A stretch of 64,000 nt of DNA from Aphrophora alni (lineage: Eukaryota > Arthropoda > Insecta > Hemiptera > Aphrophoridae), in contig OY740769.1 in the NCBI GenBank assembly GCA_963513935.1, forward strand, positions 36,359,120 to 36,423,119, read 5' to 3'. Made by a program: the position numbers and the translations under genes. Shown here one piece after another: positions 1 to 11,800 of the stretch (position 1 is the stretch's first letter; each line of letters starts with the position of its first letter). Under the pieces are notes generated by a model. It saw only the letters and a list, made by a program, of their open reading frames with translations, ran no database searches and was not told where the DNA came from.

Positions 1-2683
1 ACGGGGTCGTGTGAAAGTACTGAAACTTTTTTTTTTTCGGGTGGCAAATGAAGAAACCATAATAGTGAGTCATGTATATGTGTTGGGGTATATCATATGT
101 GATGTGAAGGTATGTATTGACAATGCTAAGTACTGACACCCAGACAGGAGAAGAACGTTGCAATATACGACATACAATGTCTCTGTACTCGAGTTATCTG
201 CAGGAGAATGCTTATACATGCAAACAACCAGATTTGAAAGACGAATTGGGGTTATTTTATGAAAAAGTGTTAAAAAAATTGTCACATTCCAGATTGCAAC
301 TAGTTATAGGGCAAGATTTCACATGTGAAAAAAGTGTGTTTTATACACTCATAATATTATGTTGTAAAACTAACTCTAATAAAAAAATCAACGGTTTATT
401 TGAGATTTCGAAGTTAAGTGTATATTACAGTATTTTGTTAAAGTGTAAAGAAGTTTTTTTCTTTTTTTAAGTTTTAGTTTTACTAAGTACTAACACTTTG
501 TTTTAACGGTGCACTTGTGCAGTCGTTTGCAAATCTTTTAGTTTTGTCTGAGATATGATCAATTGAAGATTTTGGTTAACCTTACCTAAATTTAACGTGA
601 ACTGTACTGTGATTTCACAGTAACAGGAGACTTGAAAATATGTTTTTACATTATGTAAAACTCTGTGAGCAACAATTTACGTTTCTTATATTAACCTAAA
701 CTTTGGGTATAAAGTTGGTTTCAATATAACTTTCGTTTTTATTTCAAAATTTGTTTGTTTGTTCTGTATTACGTAACAGGTTGTATGCTACAATTAGTGT
801 ACCTAGGAAAAAGTATCCAAAACACAAAATTTGGCAAATATTTTTAATTATTCTATAACATTTTGGAAGTCAGTAACGGAGCGTATTCACATACCTGGTT
901 GGAATAATATTTAGGTGACAAGTATATTCCAACCCCACTTCTTTAGGTTTTGTTTTAATTAAAAGTTTACGATTAAACATAATAAGTAGAGTAACATGAA
1001 ATGTTGAATTTTAACTAACTGTTTGCGTTTTAAACCAAATGCAAATGGAGAAATATATAAATGTTTGACTAACAGAAACCTCCTAATATGGAAAATTAAG
1101 AAATTGAATACTACTGTCAATAATTTTATAAAACTATTGTAGTATAAACTAGATAGTATTATAGATACATAAAACTGCTTTGTAGCTTTAGTAAACGTTC
1201 CAATAGGTAACATTTTGCCCCATATGTATACAAGGATATTGTGTAATACGATCATCTTCCTAATAATGCGGCCTCTAGCCTCGACGTCCCATTTACATGT
1301 ATAGAAACTCGTAAGTAGGCCTATATTCTATTAACTGTAAAATTATAAAATTAGAGAACCATTCTGTATTTTATTAAGATTTCCAAACCATGAATAAAGA
1401 TTGTTGGAGTGTTCTTACAGTTATGAAAACTAAAATATATGTCTTCAATTTGTGGTCATTTATGGTTTGGAAATAAGTGAAATCAGAGTATTTGAAAGTC
1501 TGTAATCTAAGGGGTGATTAGATATGTATATAAGCATATTTTATTTACGGTAAATTTAATATGACTAAAATCCGTTAGTTAAATATTGTGTACCAAGCAT
1601 TATATTCCTTCGGCTGTATGTGTTACCAAGAATGAGACTTAAGTCAATTGATGGGATGTACTAAGAACGTTAATTAAAGTCGTGATAAGGTAAAACAATG
1701 ATATCATACTATTTAAAAAAAAATAAAAATCATATCTAACCAAGAGAAGATCGAGTTCTTTTTACGTTTTTGATTAGGATCTAAATAAAATTATTATATC
1801 TCGTACTTATTTCACAAATTTATAACCTCTATGCTTTCTATTTAACAATGCAAACCTGTGCAAAAACCTATTGTTCCACGTTTAATTTTATCGTAATGCT
1901 TTTTTTTAATTAATCGCGTCTCATGCGTTGCAAATTAAATAACTCTTTTTGTCTGGTGTAATATATTTTTATCTTCATCTTTCACGACTGGTTGAGAGTT
2001 CTCCTTTGTTGTTTTCTTTTAACAATTTTACTTTATTTGTTTCTACCTTTGAATAAAGAAATAATAAAACTAATAACTATGAAATTGTATATTTATGTAA
2101 ATTTATATAAGGGTACTCCGTTTTTATATGTAGCCATAAAAAACCTCCAGTGGCATTGTGTTATATCCTCCTTACAGTAAAACTCAGTCACGGTGTTTTA
2201 ACAATTTAATAGCATACCTTTACTGAATTTACTGGAAAAATACATGGCCCGAAGCTCACGTAAGGAATTATTTCAAATAAATAGACATACTTCGACACAA
2301 GGATTAGCAAACAGCCAAGTTGACCGAACGACATACTCCGGTCAATTAAACAAATACAAGAAAGTCTGTCAAAAATAGCAAAGTTACTTAACCAATGTTA
2401 TGCGGTAAAGATTTGTTCACGCTTTCAGCGTAGTTTTATCACTTGATAACGAGAGCTCATACAAACTTGCCAAATGTCGTAAAGCATTTATTTTCTTTGT
2501 AAGCTGTAAATCAGATATATTGGCAAATGTTCACATAAACTACATCAGTAATACCAACAAATATCTTAATCCTATAAAACAAAACTTTGTTAATACTAGC
2601 AAAATAAATAACTTGTTAACTTTAAATTATTTCCCTGTAGTGATGGGCTTTTTAAAATTACTACATTATTAGAGATTAATAAC
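1..2683. other. AT-rich stretch without a recognised gene
   Basis: I see no recognisable exon or RNA gene here. An open frame on the + strand runs from the ATG at 123 to 470 (about 115 codons); it ends in a poly-Phe tract made by a T-run and resembles nothing I know. The other open frames are short and hydrophobic, as expected from AT-rich chance sequence. The region is probably intronic or intergenic. Confidence 0.6.
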
Positions 2684-2685
2684 TA

Positions 2686-3403
2686 CCAGGGCTATCCAGA
2701 AAGTAACAGACGTTTTGAAATAAACCAGTAACAAAGTGAAAAAAAAAAAACCCAATTTTTATTATATACATTTTAAAGGTAAACTCTTAAGATATTTTTC
2801 CATATAATCGCCATATAAATTAAGCCATATATCATAACGTGGTACAAGCTTTTCAATGCCCTATTTGTAGAAATCTGCCGCCTGCGAGTTCAACCACGGG
2901 TTTACACCGGCATGGAGTTCAGCGTCGAAGTCAAAGCGCTGCGTAGCGAACCATGTCTTCATCACTGGGAACAGATGGTAACCGGGCTGTACGGCGGACA
3001 ATTGAAAACTTCCCAGAAAAATCGCCCAAGAGCTCTTGGGTACGCTTGGCCGTGTGTGGACGGGCGTTGTCGTGGCAAAACAAAACTTTCCCGCTAAGTT
3101 TTCCCCGACGCTTGTTTTGTATCGCGTATCTTAATTTTTGGAGTGTTTCACAATACTTCTCTGAATTGATTGTTGGGCCACCAAACCTTATCACACCACG
3201 TACTTCACAACTGGCGGGATTTTCAATCACAGAGCTCATTTTAAAACTCCGCTGTATAAAAAAATACAATAGGAACGATGCTCTAACTACCACAGCTGGT
3301 TGCGTACTGAGTGTAGAAACATTCTGACGCCAGAGATGGTGGCGCTAGCCCTTCCCACTGCCGCGCCAGGACAAAACGTCTGTTACTTTCTGGATCGCCC
3401 ACG
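2686..3403 (-). mobile_element. Internally deleted mariner element with TIRs and TA target duplication
   Basis: The two ends are inverted copies of about 30 bp with the shared core ATCCAGAAAGTAACAGACG. The left end starts at 2686 and the right end stops at 3403. Each is bordered directly by TA (2684-2685 and 3404-3405), the target duplication of the Tc1/mariner superfamily. Total length is 718 bp, against about 1.3 kb for a complete mariner. The interior holds parts of a transposase reading on the minus strand. It is a non-autonomous relic. Confidence 0.92.
2762..3239 (-). pseudogene. mariner transposase, internally deleted and frameshifted
   Basis: A mariner transposase cuts and pastes the element through a DD(34)D catalytic triad. 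The likely start is the ATG at 3239. The first residues (a SVIENPASCEVRGVIRF-type stretch) match the mariner N-terminus. The frame then jumps into the C-terminal half, which has the hallmark CHDNARPHTA segment holding the second catalytic Asp. A PPYSP-like stretch and a C-terminal WLNLYGDYMEKYL-like tail follow in other frames, ending at a stop at 2762. The region between the N-terminus and the catalytic core is missing, so the first catalytic Asp is gone and no active enzyme is possible. The family call is firm; the subfamily is not assigned. Confidence 0.88.
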
Positions 3404-3405
3404 TA

Positions 3406-4252
3406 CATAATTAAAAATGAGATTATTTTTTTGTTAATGTAACTAAAACTTTATTATGTGTTAATGACAATGATTTAATAGTGAAAATTTACTCAAGATT
3501 TAGTGGCTGAATATATCGTATTATCAAATAAATATTACAAAACAATATATCACAAATGGATTTCGTTGGTGTAAATAAATAGCCTGAAACATAGGTCTGG
3601 GAAAGCCTTACAACGCTCGCTGTAATTCTTACAGAACTTCTTTCTATTAATATCTCTACGGTTGATTTAACGACTTCAGGATATAAATCTAACTATTTAT
3701 CGTTAGGATTATGTCGATTGAAAAATAACTGTTGTTAAAAGCCTGACGTGTACTTTCAAGAAAAGTAAATTTTTAACAATTGAGTCGTCTTGTAAAGTTT
3801 TCTATCCCAAATAAAAAACAATTTATTTATTTAAAAATATGAAATTACAGTCCTTGTTCATGGTTAATGTAGTACATACATGACTTTTTATTGACATATA
3901 TGATGTTGCACCTATGTTTTCAAGTTCTAAATATATATAGTATTATCTCAAAATAACTAATTTTATTTTAAATGTTAAATCAAAACTAATTGGAAATATA
4001 TTATCTTTCATACCTATATATACGAGATTTGTTTTAAAAACCCCATAAATGTAGAAAGGCACTATGGTGATAGAGTGTAAAATAGCCAAAGCACATACAA
4101 GCCAACTTGGCTGGAGATGTTCCTTGGACCACTCAATACTTAAGTTACATTATTTAACATAACAACCAGGTCCAACCAACCAGTACACCGGAACCAGCTT
4201 TGATAATTAACTACAACCAACAATAATTACCAAGCTAAATATTTACTATTGA
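3406..4252. other. AT-rich spacer
   Basis: This lies between the mariner and the first tRNA-core element. It contains no recognised gene, only short A/T runs. Confidence 0.6.
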
Positions 4253-4392
4253 ATCATTATTTCAAGTGAAAAATATACGACCTAGACCGGGAATCGAGCC
4301 CAGGACCTTTAGTTTTACGCGACAATGCTATAACAACTGAGCTATATTTGATTGCTTTCCATCATAGGGCATCATACACTTCTCACTTGCAT
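4253..4392 (-). mobile_element. tRNA-core element, copy 1
   Basis: Read on the minus strand, a CAAGTGAGAAGT motif comes first (about 4390-4379). About 30 bases later comes a tRNA-like core (4352-4279) with TAGCTCAGTTG (D-arm and box A) and GGTCCTGGGCTCGATTCCC (T-arm and box B). The core is followed at once by GTATATTTTTCACTTGAAAT. The anticodon arm is degenerate and the D-arm carries an insertion, so it cannot be a working tRNA. The order and spacing match copy 4 (32116-32255). Confidence 0.7.
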
Positions 4393-4529
4393 TTAGTTTT
4401 AGCTGAAATTTTTGAGTTATGGCAGATAAATTACCTCGTTACAAACGACATTGAAACCAATCTATATACTCGGCTGGCAGCCTTTAAGTATGTAAAAAAA
4501 AATGCAGAAAAAACAATTGGGGCAAAAAC

Positions 4530-4629
4530 AATGTTGGGAGGCGATCAAGGAGCGTAGGCGCGTAAAGCCACATGTCCCGGGTTCTCTTCCCGGTCTAGGT
4601 AGTATATTTTTCACTTGAAATAATTATTT
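4530..4629 (+). mobile_element. tRNA-core element, copy 2 (degenerate)
   Basis: The 3' half is clear: a T-arm (cCCGGGTTCTCTTCCCGG), then GTCTAGGTAGTATATTTTTCACTTGAAAT. The 5' half (4535-4570) retains only traces of the D-arm. It lies in opposite orientation to copy 1, so 4253-4629 as a whole begins and ends with the same inverted block of about 45 bp around TTTCAAGTGAAAAATATAC. Confidence 0.6.
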
Positions 4630-5362
4630 AATCACTAATACCAGCTTGTTAAAATAATGTATAAGCTTTAAAATCAACAAATTCATATAAATATTTACTT
4701 ATCAAATATCACTAGACATGGCCGCGTACATCCGAACAACAGAGAATTTCCACAAAGCGGTCGCTGGACTAACAATACGGCCTCCCGGGATATTCTACGA
4801 CACCACGCCGACACGGAATATTAGTCTAAAAGTTTAATGATCAAATTTATTGACAAATTTTAGACTATTTGTGTTGATTTTTAGACTACACCAGTTGATT
4901 AGATACTGCAATGTGATTTACATTGTGATATATGCAACTAGATTTGTACATCAACGCATGTTAAGACATCTTACATCTGATATGTCCAAACACTGTATTA
5001 CTTGATATTTAATTTTTTTAAATGTGTCTACTATTTCATCGGTTGTATTATATTTTGTCTCGAGGGAAATTACTTGGTACGACTCAGAGTGATAGAGTAC
5101 TGATGCAGTAATTAAACAATTCCTCAGACAGTTCTATAGAAATATATCTTTAGTCCTTTAAGAAATTATTTTGTTCCATTCTAAGTACGAGTTCGGATTT
5201 TTTTAATATTCTGTAAACGAGTTACAAATCTATCTGGACTTTATCTTTTAGCTATTAGGAACACATTAAATCAATTGGTCTGTAATAACCGTTTATCTAT
5301 ATACTGAAAGGGCTATAAATGTCACGTAAGTTTATTTCATTTCTTTAATGATTTCTTTTATT
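4630..5362. other. AT-rich spacer
   Basis: No gene is recognised. A slightly GC-richer patch near 4720-4800 has no readable protein or RNA signal. Confidence 0.55.
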
Positions 5363-5940
5363 GATGACAATAGTATAGATACACTTTCAAAAGTCCCTTA
5401 CCACACTTGGGAATAAACAAAATAACAAAAAACAAAAAAATTTGTCAAAAGTAAAATGTTTATTCCTATTAGACCCTTATAGCTATTACAACAACAAAGT
5501 TGTCATCTACAGAGGAAATCTTAACAAAGACTAAATTAAAACTATTTACAACTAAAGTGACCAGTTTCTCTACCCCACTCCTATTGTGCATTGACATATC
5601 AACAATAGGGTTGACAGTTCAAACACCTGTACTGTTACCTGGAATGGGGAAGGCCCAATCCTCTAACAAACAAAGATGTTTTAGAATTTACAATATAATC
5701 ATCCCTAAACTAATTATCTTAACATATTAACTAAATAATAATAGTAGATACAAATTTCTTTATAATGATACATGAAAAAAAACTATGCTAATCTATTATC
5801 ATAACATATTTAACAAGAATTCGAATAATACAAGCTATGTTACAAATTCTATTTACATATTAAATCAGAATATTAAAATGAGATACAAATATTTACTTTT
5901 ACAAAAAAAAAACCACTATGCTGAAAATTCCATAACTTAA
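5363..5940 (+). repeat. Left arm of a 1.2 kb near-perfect inverted repeat
   Basis: This arm starts with GATGACAATAG and runs almost base for base as the reverse complement of 5945-6581. It contains an open frame at 5500-5730 (76 codons, starting MSSTEEILTKTKLKL) that recurs in the other arm with only a few changes. I do not recognise this peptide. High arm identity means recent formation or gene conversion. Arms plus a short A/T-rich centre would fold into a long hairpin. No transposase is visible; it could be a fold-back element or a local inverted duplication. Confidence 0.85.
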
Positions 5941-5944
5941 CATA

Positions 5945-6581
5945 AAAAGGTTAATCTTTAATAGTGGTTTTTTTTTTGTTTTTTTTTTCTTTTTTTTTTT
6001 TTTTTTTAAGTAAATATTTGTATCTCATTTTAATATTCTGATTTAATATGTATTTGTATCTCATTTTAATATTCTGATTTAATATGTAAATAGAATTTGT
6101 AACATAGCTTGTATTATTCGTATTCTTGTTAAATATGTTATGATAATAGATTAGCATAGTTTTTATTCATGTATCATTATAAAGAATTTTGTATCTACTA
6201 TTATTATTTAGTTAATATGTTAACACAATTAGTTTAGGGATGATTATATTGTAAATTCTAAAACATCTTGGTTTGTTAGAGGATTGGGCCTTCCCCATTC
6301 CAGGTAACAGTACAGGTGTTTGAACTGTCAACCCTATTGTTGATAGGTCAATGCACCATAGGAGTGGGGTAGAGAAACTGGTCACTTTAGTTGTAAATAG
6401 TTTTAATTTAGTCTTTGTTAAGATTCCCTCTGAAGATGACAACTTTTTTTGTTGTAATAGCTATAAGGGTCTAATAGGAATAAACATTTTACTTTTGCCA
6501 AAAAAAATTGTTTTTTGTTATTTTGTTTATTCCCAAGTGTGGTAAGGGACTTTTGAAAGTGTATCTGTATATATTGTCACC
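5945..6581 (-). repeat. Right arm of the 1.2 kb inverted repeat
   Basis: This is the reverse-complement partner of 5363-5940. The equivalent frame is at 6442-6212 on the minus strand, differing from the left-arm peptide at about five positions. This arm has one extra tandem copy of a unit of about 36 bp (around 6008-6085) that is single in the left arm, so the arms have begun to diverge by small duplications. The centre near 5900-6010 is a poly-A/poly-T junction. Confidence 0.85.
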
Positions 6582-6765
6582 ACAGTGCTCTGGACTTTGT
6601 TTGACAATAGTATGTTAAATAAAATAAAGAAGTGTATAAAGAAAGTAAATAAAGAAGTATGTTTGAAAGAAATGTATGTTTTTTGTTTGTAGAGTGGAGA
6701 AAGACTGAAATGGAAAAAAATAAGACACGGCCTTGAAATTATAGACAATAACAACACATTTGACG

Positions 6766-7184
6766 GAACAATATTGTATTAATATTATTGTTTGTTCGGA
6801 CATTTGCCATCATTTGGATATAAGAAACAATTCACGACCGTTAGTTGTTCTGTGACTGTGGTTGTGAACAGACCTATTTTATTTGGTATTTGTCATCTGC
6901 TGTGTACTCCGTTCATGATCTCTTTTGACTTGTGGTTTCCTGATCAAATGTGAGTTTCTTTTTAGTTTTTGACCGCTCAGGGTTTGTCCTGGGTGTTTTT
7001 TCATTAGCTTTAGTTTCTTAACATAGGCCTAGACATCTAGGCGTGTGTTCTATCTGCATGTTTTAGTTTGTAAGTTAGGCAATTGATAACGGGAGTTTAT
7101 TTATACTCTCGAAACGTCGTGTATTGTTTCTTATACACAAATGATGGCAAATCTCCGAACAAATAATAATATTAGAACAATATT
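6766..7184 (+). mobile_element. Short inverted-repeat retroelement fragment, possibly Penelope-like
   Basis: A direct repeat, GAACAATATT, lies at 6766-6775 and 7175-7184 and looks like a target duplication. Between them the ends are inverted copies of about 50 bp, with TTTGTTCGGA and TTTGCCATCATTTG near 6785-6820 and their complement near 7140-7165. At 7083-7117 a TTGATAACGGGAG...CTCTCGAAAC arrangement resembles the CUGAUGA, stem II and GAAAC core of a hammerhead ribozyme. Penelope-like elements carry such motifs in their terminal repeats. No protein-coding part remains. The Penelope assignment is inference. Confidence 0.55.
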
Positions 7185-7980
7185 ATTGGCAAACATATTC
7201 AATAATAAACAACTGACCGTAACGATTGACTCCAGAATAACACCTGGCCTTTCAATCTGTAATTTAATCTAGACAATATTTCCAAATTTAAATATTCAAA
7301 TTACTTTTTAGAACAAAACTTCGAATATTGTTGAAGTTTAGTTATAGATACTTTCACTGAAATTAAAAAGTTTTAAAGGAAACTGTAAAATCAATTTCCA
7401 TTATTTAGTTCTGAAAACATTTTAGATTGAACAATTTTTACTTTATATATAACTGTAGAAGAAACATAAATTTGTGTGATCTTTAAGTTTGTGTAATCTC
7501 AATCTTAAGAATTTCAATTATTATATTATTAAGCTGTTTTATTTTATTTTTTCTATTTATGCAATGAGTAGCAAGGTTTATGTTGAGTCAAACGAATTCA
7601 GTGTTTAATTACTCAAATTTAACTGAAACATTTTTACACAAGAGTCGAAGGTGATACCATCTTTGCATTGCAAGTAGATTTGTGCAGTTAGTACTGTTGA
7701 GTCGATGTTTTCATTGAAATATTCGTCTTGAAGTCCCATGAGACTAATGTGTATTTTATTCTATTTCTTTTAAAAAAATATTTGTTGTTGTTGCATTATT
7801 CTGCAAAAAACATTTGAACAAATAATTAGGAAATATGATATGTAACCTAAATTTGACATGTAGGTATCAAAACGTATAAAATTGTTTTAAGAATTAAAAA
7901 TTAATGTATAAGTAATATTCTTCATTCGCGCAAATAGTAATTACTTAAAAAAGCCCTAACTCACTGAAATGATGAATATT
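7185..7980. other. AT-rich spacer
   Basis: No recognised gene or repeat. Confidence 0.55.
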
Positions 7981-8023
7981 TCCCTGGAATTATAGCCTTT
8001 ACCGAAGGCTATAATTCCAGGGA
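7981..8023. repeat. Perfect 19-bp hairpin with 5-nt loop
   Basis: The stem TCCCTGGAATTATAGCCTT is followed by the loop TACCG and its exact complement. Partial copies of the stem motif (aattccaggaaca) follow at about 8035-8045. Nothing links it to a terminator in this eukaryotic setting. It may be a small inverted-repeat remnant. Confidence 0.85.
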
Positions 8024-8489
8024 CAAATTATATGTAATTCCAGGAACAGAAGGAACAAATTATATTAATGACAACGTTCTTAAAAAGTGACTGATGGAAC
8101 AAAAGAGGAAATAATAGGATTTCTCGTTATTTCAAACTATGTAAAATTTTAGGAACAATTCAAGTAAAGATATACTTGCCGGGTCAATTGTTTTATCACA
8201 TTTTTAGGACATATTTCTAATTCGACTTTTCATGTCTTTACGTTGGCAATTCTCCCTTATCAACAACGTTAATTTTCTTAAACCCACCTTTACTCGTCTA
8301 TACTCAAGTACCATAGTCGTCTATAATAGGCGATCTATTTAAATAAGGACACATTTTGAAAGGTTTATCAGAAAAAATGGACTAGTACTAGTTTTAGGTA
8401 CTAGTAATACCTAAAATATCACGTTTAAAAAGGGAAATCAACATTAAATTCAGAATTTTCCCTATCCTGTCGATTTGTAAGCAGTGAAT

Positions 8490-8867
8490 TATAACATTAT
8501 TAACTTTAATGTAATAGAAAATATTTCTTGTTGAAACTCCATATTCAAGGATAAAATAAAGCAAAAGCTTATAGTTTCAAAATATTTTTATAATATAAAT
8601 GAGCTACAATTGTTTCGCCTTGCGGCATCATCGGGCAACTGATAATTAACAGGTATAGACAACTATTTAAACATACACAAGTAACAGGAATCTGAAATAC
8701 AATAGAGAAATCTGGAAAGGTAGGGGGATGACCTAGCAGGTAGATAAAGGTTAAATATCAGTTGCCCGATGATGCTGCAAGGCGAAACAATTATAGATCA
8801 TTTATATTATTAAAATAATTTTGAAACTATAAGCTTTTGCTTTATTTTATCCTTGTATAACATTATT
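8490..8867. mobile_element. Short element with about 100-bp inverted ends and a 12-bp target duplication
   Basis: TATAACATTATT occurs directly repeated at 8490-8501 and 8856-8867. Inside, 8546 to about 8650 and about 8757-8855 are inverted copies that start with CAAGGATAAAATAAAGC. Each inner end carries GATGATGC(C/T)GCAAGGCGAAAC, laid out like a hammerhead core (GATGA, short GC stem, GAAAC), except that the U after the first C of CUGAUGA is replaced. A variable-length target duplication argues for retrotransposition rather than a cut-and-paste MITE. A Penelope-like origin is likely but unproven. Confidence 0.65.
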
Positions 8868-11800
8868 CTTTTTTTTTTTTTTAATCTATTTCAATGATTT
8901 ACAATTTCAGCGCGTAAATAAGTATGTAGTGGACGTGTTTTTACCGTTAACACCTGTATCAGGATTTTTATTAAAAATTATTGTTTATATACAACATTAA
9001 TATTAACATAATACTTTGTATTTAAAAATATAAATATACATCAACAACACATCCCATAATGTATTTTCTTCAACTTTTAAACTATAAAAGACAAACGTTT
9101 TCAAGTCCTCATACTTCCAAAACTGAAGTTCAGATAAAACATTTAAATCATTCTTTCATACAAAGAAACCTACATCAATCATGAGTGGGGGAAAGTTATC
9201 CCATATATATTGTTGAAGATTTCAGACTTTCTGCTCTGACGTAGAAAAAAATTAACTGCCCAAACTTTTGATTTGGGATATTTATATCTGTCGCGAAGTT
9301 GAACTACTCAAACCTTCTAGTTGAAACCCAAATAATTGAGAATGTAAAATACATGCGCCTTAGTTTTCTCCATCGTATTGCATGTAAATTTGACGAATGT
9401 CAATGTCATGTAAGTACAAGCACTTTTTTTTTCTTTTTTCTCATTGGCAAGAGTAACTTTGGAACTATTGTCTGATCATGTAAACAGGTCATAAAATAAA
9501 CAATGTGTGATAAGTACATTATCTTAAAATTAATAATAAAGATGAAAGGGAAACCTGGTAGCACAACTATCATTGTGATAAAAATAATTAGAAATAACTA
9601 GTTATTATGAAGTAGAAAATGTATATAAAAACTAACCTGGAGGTGTAGATATGATGAATGATGAAAACAGGTGGTCACAGATGTACAGTAACGTATCAAC
9701 GTCGTAACTGAAACTATAACGTTAATATAACAATTACTAGGATATAAAAGTATGTACTTTGGATTAGAAAATATATGAAAAATTTAAATTCACCGTGAGC
9801 TGAAATGAAGCGACAGTAAATGTACAGTCGTGGAGTCGTAACTGGACTGAGCAGTGAGCATACCACGAAGCGTCAAAGCCTTTGTTATCAGTACCTGTTG
9901 ACCTTGGACGGCAAACTGAAACACAGAGCTTATCGCTAACCTTCATAGTTGTTTATTATATGTCTCCACTCCTCACTCTCCTAGTAACTGGTAATTACTT
10001 CTTGCACTCCTAACTAGCTGATGAATTGTTTTAAGAATTAGGCTATTTTAAACGCAAAATAAAATTGTGTCATTAAGCATGAAGGAGGTGAAGGGATAAG
10101 CCTATTTTTAGACAAATTGAAAGAACTAGTGAATAATATTATATTTCAGTAAATCTGTCACTAGGATTAGATGAACAGAATTTACAAAAATACATTCAAA
10201 GAGTATGTTCAATAGTAAAAATCCTTGTTTGGCCTTTAGAAACTGAGCTAATTTGGAAGTGTTAAAAATATTTGCTTAAATGTTTTACGCGAATAGTCAT
10301 TTATTGATGTTGTGACAATTCAAGGTAGTTTTTTTAAAGTAAAGATTTTCAATGAAATAACAAACACATTTATGCTTTTATCTTACCAGCTTTAGGAGAA
10401 TAGTTCCTCTAGTTGAATTGTTAACTAACGAAATTGAGATAATTAAAATCCTTGCTTTCAGCGAAAGGTTGACAATTAATTTTCGGCCGAGGTGTACTAA
10501 GTAGGCTAATATGTTAACTGCCCAAATTTTAACCGTTCAAAAAATCATTCTAGCTACAGAAATGGAAAGAGTGTGATAAGAAGATACGTCATGGTAATTT
10601 TAAGGGCTCTAAATCTCTTATTTGTGGAAATGGTGATAAACATGTTTGATCTTAAATCAGTTTTAGGCCTCTTAGAATTTTAATTTGTACAAAGTTTTTA
10701 TTAGTGAACATTCAAAATATAAGACACATCGCCATGCAATATTTCAGATACATATGTTTTGATATCCTGGAAATAAACTTATAAATGATTTTAGGCCACT
10801 TTGAGTTTGGATTTTGAAAAACCTTCCTTAGTGATTATTAAAATTGAGAGACAAAGAACCATACCAAACTTTAGCGATCCATGTATTGTTAAAATGGAAA
10901 TAAGGCGATAAATTTAGGCCAATTTATGTCTCTTAAGAACGAGTTTTTTTTTTTTTTTTTTTGCTTAGTCTACTTGTGCCGTATAACAAAATTCACCAAT
11001 CAAAATTTCACGTTCGTAGACTTCCTTGAGTTACAGTGATCAGTCCGTGACGTGAAGCAATGATTGAGTGGTATTTAATTACAGAAATTATCTTTTTTAT
11101 CATTTTAATCAGTTTTATCTAAATATCGCAATTTTCCAAGTGACTTTTTATCAAGAAAATATGTTTCATTCAATGTGTTTTATTATGAGTGTTTTGAATA
11201 AATCCCTCATAATATAAATGAGGCTAGATTTGTCGTGTATTAATTAATCCTCTTCTTAAAACCTCGACTAATGTTAAAGCAAATGCTGAAATTTTCTAAT
11301 TTTATATAAAATAGTTTCTTTTATGTTATGTGATCTTGTTTTTTTTATTGTAACATTACCTCCAGATGGACAACAAGAACATCTGTTCTGTTTCCGTTAG
11401 GTTTTTATATCTCCTTGATTTTTCGAGATGTTTAAAATGAACTAAATAATTCAAGCAAAATTGTTACCGGTAAATTATAATCAATTTAACAATACTATAA
11501 ACCGTTGTTGGAACTCTATCCAAAGATAAATATACACATGTTTGTTATGAAAATTACCGATAAAAGAAACATAGTATATTTCACAACGTTGATTATTTTC
11601 TATTAGCTGTCGATGAAATATTAAAACCTTGTAATCAATAGATAAAACTGCATTCTGTATAAATGAATAACAAGTTACTTCCTTTTCCGGTAATTTCATT
11701 AACATCATGTCATCGCCAGGAAATGGAGCGCAACTAACTCACTATTTCTCCTTCCCACGAACTGAACGTCGTTTTGTGTAAATTAATTTAGTCATTATGA

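Noticed and set aside
123..470. A real gene at the window start
   Set aside because: No motif, no splice context, and the frame ends in a T-run; kept only as a note.
9764..9946. Minus-strand 60-codon frame as a gene
   Set aside because: Only a short start with a weak CAG|GTACTG donor; no further exon or motif.
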